Of a DNA stretch of 11,424 bases, positions 6,518 to 11,424 are shown in pieces; within the stretch, counting starts at the first letter, position 1; every line of letters begins with the position of its first letter. The notes beneath the pieces were generated by a model. That model had not been told where the DNA came from. It was given only the letters and a program-made list of their open reading frames with translations, and did no database searches. The position numbers and the translations under genes are program-made. The stretch spans positions 1 through 11,424 of the forward strand of contig DASTSM010000402.1 of assembly GCA_035760685.1 (NCBI GenBank), in the 5' to 3' direction. This stretch comes from ZC4RG20 sp035760685. GTDB taxonomy: Bacteria > Pseudomonadota > Gammaproteobacteria > Steroidobacterales > Rariloculaceae.

Positions 6518-7153
6518 ATGGCGAGACGATGCTTCGACGTTCTGATCTCGGGCGCGGCGCTGATCTTGCTTGCGCCCGTCCTGCTCGCGATCGCGGCTCT
6601 GATTCTGCTCGACGACGGAGGTCCGGTGCTGTTCGTGCAGACGCGATGCGGCAGGGACCGCCGCCCCTTTCGCATCTACAAGTTCCGGTCGATGCACGGC
6701 GGCGAGATTACGCGCGCGGGCGCGTGGCTGCGCGCCGCCGGCCTCGACGAGCTGCCGCAGCTCGTCAACGTGCTGGCCGGCCACATGAGTCTCGTCGGAC
6801 CGCGGCCGCTGACTCTCGAGGACGTTCGGCGGCTCGGGTGGGACGATGCCGCGCACGATCTTCGCTGGCGGCTGCGGCCCGGCATCGCGGGTCTCGCGCA
6901 GCTCTATGCGGGGCGCGGCGCCCGCGTGTCTTGGTTTCTCGACTGCCGCTACGCGCGGGCGCGCAGCCTCAAGCTGGATCTTTTCGTGCTCTTCGTCACC
7001 GCCGCGGTGTCGCTCGTGGGGAAGCGCCGAGTGCGCGCGCTGCTCAGGGCGATTCGCGTGCACGCGGCGCGCCGTTTCACTGCGCGGGCGCTGCTCCGTC
7101 GCCGTTCGCCGGCGCCTCGCTTTTCTTTCGCCGATTCCGCGCGAGCCCCTTGA
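6518..7153 (+). CDS. Sugar-phosphate transferase (WcaJ/PglC-type polyprenyl-phosphate glycosyl-1-P transferase)
   Basis: Transfers a sugar-1-phosphate from a nucleotide sugar to undecaprenyl phosphate at the cytoplasmic membrane, the first step of making a surface polysaccharide. It is 211 residues, the minimal catalytic form. N-terminal MARRCFDVLIS leads into a re-entrant membrane helix (about 8-31). Then come IYKFRSM (53-59), the catalytic Asp77-Glu78 in GLDELPQL, MSLVGPRP (90-97) and RPGIAGLAQ (120-128). A second hydrophobic stretch lies at about 154-167, before a very basic tail. Between KFRSM and the TRAG motif only a few residues remain (HGGEI), where relatives usually have about 20 more. 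The start at 6518 is preferred over the ATG at 6506, because GGAGGGAG overlaps that codon and serves 6518. No glycosyltransferase, flippase or polymerase gene is nearby. Confidence 0.87.
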   Translation: MARRCFDVLISGAALILLAPVLLAIAALILLDDGGPVLFVQTRCGRDRRPFRIYKFRSMHGGEITRAGAWLRAAGLDELPQLVNVLAGHMSLVGPRPLTLEDVRRLGWDDAAHDLRWRLRPGIAGLAQLYAGRGARVSWFLDCRYARARSLKLDLFVLFVTAAVSLVGKRRVRALLRAIRVHAARRFTARALLRRRSPAPRFSFADSARAP

Positions 7154-7160
7154 GAACATA

Positions 7161-7183
7161 GCCGTTGCCGCGGGGCAACGCGG
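7161..7183 (+). terminator. Hairpin after the sugar transferase gene
   Basis: CGTTGCC (7163-7169), loop GCGG, then GGCAACG (7174-7180) form a perfect 7-bp stem that starts 10 nt after the stop codon; outer GCC/GGC can extend it past a 2-nt bulge. There is no T-run after it, so it may be a 3'-end stabiliser or a weak terminator rather than a classical intrinsic terminator. Confidence 0.4.
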
Positions 7184-7688
7184 CTCCCGAGCCGGAAGCT
7201 GCGGCCCAGCTTGTTCCGGCGGAAGTTTTGGCGCAGACTCGACAACCAAGCAGCGGCGTCTCGCGGCGCCGATGCGAAGGGAAGATAAGAAGAACAGATT
7301 TCCGAAGTCGTCGGTTGGGGAACCGCGGCACGAGAGCCGTCAGTCGAGCCGGGAAACGGCCGAATGCGAGGATGGCCGCCGTGCGCGGATCGAGGGTCGA
7401 CAGCGCAAGATGGTGAGCCGTGTGCGAGAGCCGCCGATGGCCGAGGGCGCGGGATCGCTTTCACCCATCGTTTCGCCCGTACGATTCCCCGCCGCCCAAA
7501 GCTTCGAATTCCCGCCGACCTCAATTCATCACGACGTCTACCGCGCTCGAGCCGCGCAGCGGAAGCTCGCGCGGCGCGGCCGCGTGCGCGACGCCGCCAT
7601 GCCGCCCGAGAGGCGATCGTTCGTGGAGCCGGCTTCCGCAGAGCCGCAGTTTCAAGGGGGAGGAGAGCGGTGCGGTTTTAGGCCGCAG

Positions 7689-7721
7689 GCCGGCCCGCCG
7701 GAGTGAATCCGGCGGGTCGGC
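7689..7721. repeat. Long inverted repeat (14-bp stem, 5-nt loop)
   Basis: GCCGGCCCGCCGGA (7689-7702), loop GTGAA, TCCGGCGGGTCGGC (7708-7721). All 14 positions pair as RNA on the plus strand, one of them as G-U. No T-run follows on either strand. It lies far from both flanking genes, in the gene-free region, just before the degenerate repeats. Confidence 0.6.
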
Positions 7722-7726
7722 TACCC

Positions 7727-7842
7727 GCATCTCGATCTCGGCGGCGTAGCCTCCTCGATCGTCTTCCGTCGTCGATCGCTCGAGTATTACGCATCTCGCG
7801 TCTCGCATCCGGCATCGGTATCCGCATCTCGCATCGGTGTCG
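7727..7842. repeat. Degenerate short repeats GCATCTCG / GCATCGGT
   Basis: GCATCTCG occurs at 7727-7734, 7791-7798 and 7824-7831, and GCATCGGT at 7812-7819 and 7831-7838, with TCTCGCATCC between. The block at 7791-7842 reads as a mosaic of these words, so the units look like drifted copies of a simple repeat (minus-strand GATGCGAGA). No reading frame uses it. Confidence 0.5.
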
Positions 7843-7937
7843 CGCCGCTGCGATCGTCGGCCCGCCCTGGTTAGGCGGAAGGACACGATTGCGGTAACCT
7901 TTTCCGCTCCGCTCGTGGTCGATGGCAAGGAGACGAG

Positions 7938-9104
7938 ATGAGTATCAGCGAAAAGGCGGCGTCGGCGGAGAGCCTTCCCGAGCGCGCTCGACGCGTCGCG
8001 CAGCTTGCGAACGAGCACGCCGCCTATGGGGACCAGCAAGGCAAGCTCGCACAGGCCGTCGTCGACGCGCTGCATCGCGAGGGTCTGTTCGGCATGTGGG
8101 TCCCGCGCTCGATCAAAGGTGGAGCCGAGCTCGACGTCGTCTCGTCCCTCGAGGTCATCGAGAACCTCGCGTATGGAGATCCTTCCACGGGCTGGGTGCT
8201 CATGGCCGCCGCCCTCGCGATCGGCACCGGCGCCGCCTATCTCAAGGACGAGGCCGTCTCGGAGCTGTTCGGCGGGTCGCGCCTCCCCGTCATAGCGGGG
8301 CAGGGCACGCGGCCGGGCAAGGCCGTTCCGAAGGACGGCGGCTTTCTGCTGAGCGGCGCTTGGAGCTTCGCCTCGGGCATCAAGCACGGCACGCACATCC
8401 ACACGCTCGGAGTCATCGAGGGCACGGGCGAGCCGCGCATCTTCGTATTGCCTGTCGAGAAGGCGAAGCTCATCGACAATTGGGACGTGCTGGGCCTCCG
8501 CGCGACCGGCAGCATCGACTACACGATCGACTCGGTGTTCGTGCCCGAGGCCTACACGCATTTCGCGACGACGGAGACGCCGCTGCGCGGCGGGAGCCTC
8601 TACACGATCGGCATCATCGGGTTTGCGGGCATGTGCCATTCGGGTTGGGCCTGCGGGATCGGACGGCGCGCGCTCGACGAGCTCGCGGCCTACGTGCGCT
8701 CCAAAGGCGGCCGTGCGGGAACGCTCGCCGAAAGCGACGGCTTCCTCGAGCAGTACGCGGAGGCCGAGGGCCGATATCGCGCCGCCCGCGCGCTCGTCTA
8801 CGAGACCTGGTTCGACATCAACGAGACGCTGTCTCGCGGCGACAAGCTCAGCGTCAGGCAGCACTCGCTCATGCGGCTCGGCCTCGCGCATTCGACGTGG
8901 TCGGCGCACGAAGCCGCGGCGTTCGCCTACAAGTCGATGGGCACGACGGCGCTTCGCGCTGGCACGATGCAGCGGCTCTTTCGGGACATGCACGCGGGGA
9001 CGCAGCACGTCACCTCGTCGGCGCCGGTGTTCACGGCGATCGGCCGGGAGCTCGGCGGCCTCGCGGAAGGCAAGCGCTGGGTATTCCTGAATCTCGTGGA
9101 CTGA
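7938..9104 (+). CDS. Acyl-CoA dehydrogenase-fold flavin monooxygenase (HpaB/HsaA/DszC-like)
   Basis: A 388-residue member of the acyl-CoA dehydrogenase fold. It looks like the group D two-component flavin monooxygenases that use reduced flavin from a separate reductase to hydroxylate aromatic rings or heteroatoms. Evidence: an N-terminal helical domain (ERARRVAQLANEH), a middle beta domain with GAWSFASGIKH (140-150) and WDVLGLRATGSIDY (182-195), which binds the flavin in relatives, and a C-terminal helical domain ending in RLFRDMHAGTQHVTSS (346-361), the DszC/HpaB-type signature. I see no acyl-CoA dehydrogenase catalytic Glu motif, which favours the oxygenase reading; a true dehydrogenase remains possible. 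AAGGAG (7927-7932) lies 5 nt before the start. No flavin reductase gene is in the window. The triple-SnoaL gene follows after 102 bp on the same strand. Confidence 0.8.
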   Translation: MSISEKAASAESLPERARRVAQLANEHAAYGDQQGKLAQAVVDALHREGLFGMWVPRSIKGGAELDVVSSLEVIENLAYGDPSTGWVLMAAALAIGTGAAYLKDEAVSELFGGSRLPVIAGQGTRPGKAVPKDGGFLLSGAWSFASGIKHGTHIHTLGVIEGTGEPRIFVLPVEKAKLIDNWDVLGLRATGSIDYTIDSVFVPEAYTHFATTETPLRGGSLYTIGIIGFAGMCHSGWACGIGRRALDELAAYVRSKGGRAGTLAESDGFLEQYAEAEGRYRAARALVYETWFDINETLSRGDKLSVRQHSLMRLGLAHSTWSAHEAAAFAYKSMGTTALRAGTMQRLFRDMHAGTQHVTSSAPVFTAIGRELGGLAEGKRWVFLNLVD

Positions 9105-9159
9105 GCAGCAGCTGCTTCGATCCGAAGGGGTTCGGCGCGGCACGCAAAGAAAAGAATCG

Positions 9160-9183
9160 GAGCCGGCGCAACGAGGCCGGCTC
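9160..9183 (+). other. Intergenic hairpin between monooxygenase and triple-SnoaL genes
   Basis: GAGCCGGC (9160-9167), an 8-nt loop and GCCGGCTC (9176-9183) form a perfect 8-bp stem. It has no T-run and stands just before the ribosome-binding site of the next gene (9196-9202). It may set relative expression of the two genes through mRNA processing or partial termination. Confidence 0.42.
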
Positions 9184-9206
9184 GCGCGTCACGAAGGGGA
9201 GGTGCC

Positions 9207-11423
9207 ATGCGATCCCGTTTGGTTAAGGCGTTCGCCTGCGCAGCAGGTCTTTCGATGGTCGCCTGCGGTGCGCCTCGTGCGCAGGAGGCCTCCGCCCCGT
9301 CCTCGTCCATCGATGCACGCATCGACCGGCTCGCGGCCGAGGTGCAGGCCGCGGAGGACGTGAGCGCGATCAAGCGCCTCCAGCGCGCGTACGGCTACTA
9401 CGTCGACAAAGGCATGTGGGAGGACGTCGCGCAGCTCTTCGCGGACGACGCCGTGGCGAACTACCCGGCCGGCGTCTTCGTCGGCAAGACGAGCATTCGC
9501 GAGCACCTCTACATGAACGTCGGCGGCGGCAAGATGGGCGACATCGGCCTCGGCGACGGGCGGCTCTACGACCACATGAACATCCAGCCGGTCGTGCACC
9601 TCGATCCCGGCGGACGCACGGCCAAAGGGCGCTGGCGGGCGTTCGCGATGTTCGGCAACTTCGGCGGCGCCGCGGTCTGGGCCGAGGGCATCTACAACTT
9701 CACCTACGTCAAGGACCACGGGGCCTGGAAGATTCATACGCTCGACTACAACGCCGGCTTCGGTGCTCCCTACGACACGGGCTGGGTAGCGCCGACGTCG
9801 CCCCGGCCGCCCGGCGGCGGCCGGACGCTCCCGCACCCGCCCGATCGGCCCCGCAACATGCCGTGCGAGGGCTTTCCGGCCGCGTGCATCCCGCCGTTTC
9901 ATTACAAGAACCCGGGCAGCGGCGGCGGCGGAGCGGTGTGGACCTTGCCGGACGGAGCCGGGACGGCGAGGGCCGCGGACGACGCGGCGAACGGCAACGC
10001 CAACGCCAACGCCAACGGCAACGCTAACCCCTCGGAGGGAGGCGGCTCGGTGGCGCCGTCGCCCGAGCAGCGGCGCCGGATCGACGAGCTCGCTTCGCGC
10101 GTCGAGCGGCTTCACGCCGAGCAGCAGATTGAGAACCTCGTCAAGATCTACGGCTATTACGTGGACCAGCGGATGTGGGACGACGTCGCGAATCTCTTTT
10201 CCGACGAGGGCACCATCGAGATGGGGCAGCGCGGCGTCTACGTGGGCAAGTCGCGCATTCGCGCCTTCCTGAACCTGCTAGGTCCCGAAGGCCTCGAGGA
10301 CGGCGATCTCAACGACCACGTGCAGCTGCAAGCGATCGTGACGGTCGCGCCGGACGGGCGCACGGCCAAGGCGCGGAGCCGCGAGCTAGCGATGACGGGC
10401 GTGTACGAGAGCCACGGCGAGTGGAGCGAAGGCGTCTACGAGAATACGTTCGTGAACGAGGACGGCGTCTGGAAGTTCAAGTCGCTGCGCTTCTACCCGA
10501 CGTTCATCACGGACTACGACAAAGGCTGGGCCAAGGACGCGAAGCCCGTGCCGACGGCGAGCGAAACATTGCCGCCCGATCGCCCGCCGACGGACGTCTA
10601 CGAGATCTATCCGAAGGCGCACATCCCGCCGTACGACTACACGAATCCCGTGACGGGCGAGCCGCCGCACTATCCGAGCGGCGCGGGACGGCCGAGCGAT
10701 AAAGCGATCGCGGCGGTGCTCGCGCCCGTCCTGACGGCGAAGGCGCAGCAGAGCCGGACGCACGACGCTCTGGCCGAGCTCGCGGAGGCCGAGCGTCTCG
10801 TCGGCCGGGTCAAGGACTATCACGAGATCGAGAACCTCGAGAACGCTTACGGCTACTATCTCGACAAGAATCTCTGGAACGATCTCGCGGACCTCTTCGC
10901 GACCGACGGCTCGATGGAGCTCGCGCAGCGCGGCGTCTACACCGGCCGCGAGCGGGTGCGGGGCTTTCTGTTCGCCGCGTTCGGGGCCGAAGGTCCCGTC
11001 GAAGGGCGGCTCGGCAATCATGTCCAGATGCAACACGTCATCGACGTCGCCCCCGACGGACGGAGCGCCAAGATCCGCGCCCGCATGCTGCAGCAGCTCA
11101 ACTTCGGCGGGCGCCCGTCGCTAGGTGCGGCGATCTACGAGAACGAGGCCGTGAAGGAAGACGGCGTGTGGAAGTTCGAGAAGGTCCACGCCTACAACAC
11201 TTGGACCGCGAGCTACGAGGGCGGCTGGGCGAAAAATCCGGGCCGTCGGGTCCCGGGACCGAGCGCGAGCTACCCGCCCGATGCGCCGCCGACGTTCGTC
11301 TTCGAAATGTTCCCGAAGGTCTACGACATACCGTTCCACTATTCGAATCCCGTGACCGGCGCCGATAAGGATCGAAAAGACGAGAAGGAAGAGAAGGGCG
11401 GGAAGGAATCGAGCGCGCCGTGA
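9207..11423 (+). CDS. Exported protein with three tandem SnoaL/NTF2-like domains
   Basis: A 738-residue secreted protein of unknown role. An N-terminal signal ends either at a lipobox-like MVAC (Cys20) or by type I cleavage near APRAQ. Three similar units follow at about 51-237, 306-483 and 537-718. Each starts with a helix and xYGYY(V/L)D, then MWxDVAxLF or NLWNDLADLF and VGK/TGR-xxIR. Each then has a conserved His (123, 371, 605), a GR(T/S)AK strand, an (E)GxY strand and (G)xWKx. Each unit closes with a proline-rich tail ending IPPFHYKNP, IPPYDYTNPVTG or IPFHYSNPVTG. Units 1 and 2 are joined by an Asn-Ala repeat (262-274), and the C-terminus is a charged Lys/Glu tail. Single SnoaL-like domains are usually 130-150-residue cyclases, isomerases or dehydratases. 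GGGGAGG lies 4 nt before the ATG. The stop falls one base before the window end. Confidence 0.88.
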   Translation: MRSRLVKAFACAAGLSMVACGAPRAQEASAPSSSIDARIDRLAAEVQAAEDVSAIKRLQRAYGYYVDKGMWEDVAQLFADDAVANYPAGVFVGKTSIREHLYMNVGGGKMGDIGLGDGRLYDHMNIQPVVHLDPGGRTAKGRWRAFAMFGNFGGAAVWAEGIYNFTYVKDHGAWKIHTLDYNAGFGAPYDTGWVAPTSPRPPGGGRTLPHPPDRPRNMPCEGFPAACIPPFHYKNPGSGGGGAVWTLPDGAGTARAADDAANGNANANANGNANPSEGGGSVAPSPEQRRRIDELASRVERLHAEQQIENLVKIYGYYVDQRMWDDVANLFSDEGTIEMGQRGVYVGKSRIRAFLNLLGPEGLEDGDLNDHVQLQAIVTVAPDGRTAKARSRELAMTGVYESHGEWSEGVYENTFVNEDGVWKFKSLRFYPTFITDYDKGWAKDAKPVPTASETLPPDRPPTDVYEIYPKAHIPPYDYTNPVTGEPPHYPSGAGRPSDKAIAAVLAPVLTAKAQQSRTHDALAELAEAERLVGRVKDYHEIENLENAYGYYLDKNLWNDLADLFATDGSMELAQRGVYTGRERVRGFLFAAFGAEGPVEGRLGNHVQMQHVIDVAPDGRSAKIRARMLQQLNFGGRPSLGAAIYENEAVKEDGVWKFEKVHAYNTWTASYEGGWAKNPGRRVPGPSASYPPDAPPTFVFEMFPKVYDIPFHYSNPVTGADKDRKDEKEEKGGKESSAP
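9990..10028 (+). repeat. In-frame hexanucleotide repeat encoding an Asn-Ala linker
   Basis: About six and a half copies of AAC-GSC (GGC, GCC, GCC, GCC, GGC, GCT between AAC codons) encode NGNANANANGNAN, the linker between SnoaL units 1 and 2. A 6-bp unit changes length without breaking the frame, so copy number may vary between strains. Confidence 0.85.
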
Positions 11424-11424
11424 G

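Larger units (their letters stand above)
7154..7937. other. 784-bp region without a convincing gene
   Basis: Open frames here are arginine/serine-rich high-GC frames with no recognisable motif on either strand. The region carries a hairpin right after the sugar transferase (7161-7183), a long perfect-looking hairpin (7689-7721) and a run of GCATCTCG/GCATCGGT-type degenerate repeats (7727-7842). A poor promoter-like TTAGGC-18-TAACCT lies before the flavin monooxygenase gene. A decayed gene cannot be excluded in 7200-7650. Confidence 0.55.

Noticed and set aside
5244..6545. 433-codon plus-strand open frame
   Set aside because: It overlaps the CmcJ/NvfI-like gene on the opposite strand, where motifs, promoter and ribosome-binding site all agree.
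7184..7660. Possible gene or decayed gene in the gene-free region
   Set aside because: Every frame read gave Arg/Ser-rich sequence without family resemblance, ribosome-binding site or signal peptide.
7521..9143. 540-codon open frame on the minus strand
   Set aside because: It is antisense to the flavin monooxygenase and shows no family motif. Its end (PRELPLRGSSAVDVV) briefly looked like a real C-terminus, but nothing upstream supports it.
9990..10028. Tandem repeat as a CRISPR-like or regulatory array
   Set aside because: The 6-bp units are in frame inside a coding sequence and encode a linker; there are no spacers.

Overview
The window is a very GC-rich bacterial stretch. High-GC codon use, Shine-Dalgarno starts, a Tat signal, lipoprotein signals and a quinohemoprotein point to a Gram-negative, probably a soil or aquatic proteobacterium; I cannot name the species. 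There are nine intact protein genes and one decayed gene. No tRNA, rRNA, CRISPR array or insertion sequence was seen.

Layout. 1-434: relic of a class C beta-lactamase-like serine hydrolase, cut by the left edge, with its core deleted and a frameshift near the end. 476-1257 (minus): two small envelope genes, a 45-residue lipoprotein followed by a 207-residue membrane-anchored basic protein. They sit behind a textbook sigma-54 promoter (1294-1309). 1445-5329 (plus): a periplasmic PQQ-dependent alcohol dehydrogenase with a fused cytochrome c domain, then a signal-less carotenoid-oxygenase-family enzyme of the lignostilbene/isoeugenol type, then a 98-residue Tat-signal protein whose start overlaps the oxygenase stop (ATGA). 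5358-6206 (minus): a CmcJ/NvfI-family Fe(II)/2-oxoglutarate-type oxygenase with a good sigma-70 promoter. 6518-7153 (plus): a compact sugar-phosphate transferase. 7154-7937: a gene-free stretch with hairpins and degenerate short repeats. 7938-11423 (plus): an HpaB/DszC-like member of the acyl-CoA dehydrogenase fold (a likely two-component flavin monooxygenase), then an exported 738-residue protein made of three SnoaL/NTF2-like units.

How they may work together (inference). The gene set looks like catabolism of phenylpropanoid or stilbene-type aromatics. The alkene-cleaving oxygenase would make an aromatic aldehyde, the quinohemoprotein would oxidise an alcohol or aldehyde in the periplasm, and the flavin monooxygenase would hydroxylate an aromatic ring. 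The triple SnoaL protein and the small Tat protein have no obvious assigned role and are the most original parts. The sugar transferase and the sigma-54 envelope pair look like unrelated neighbours.
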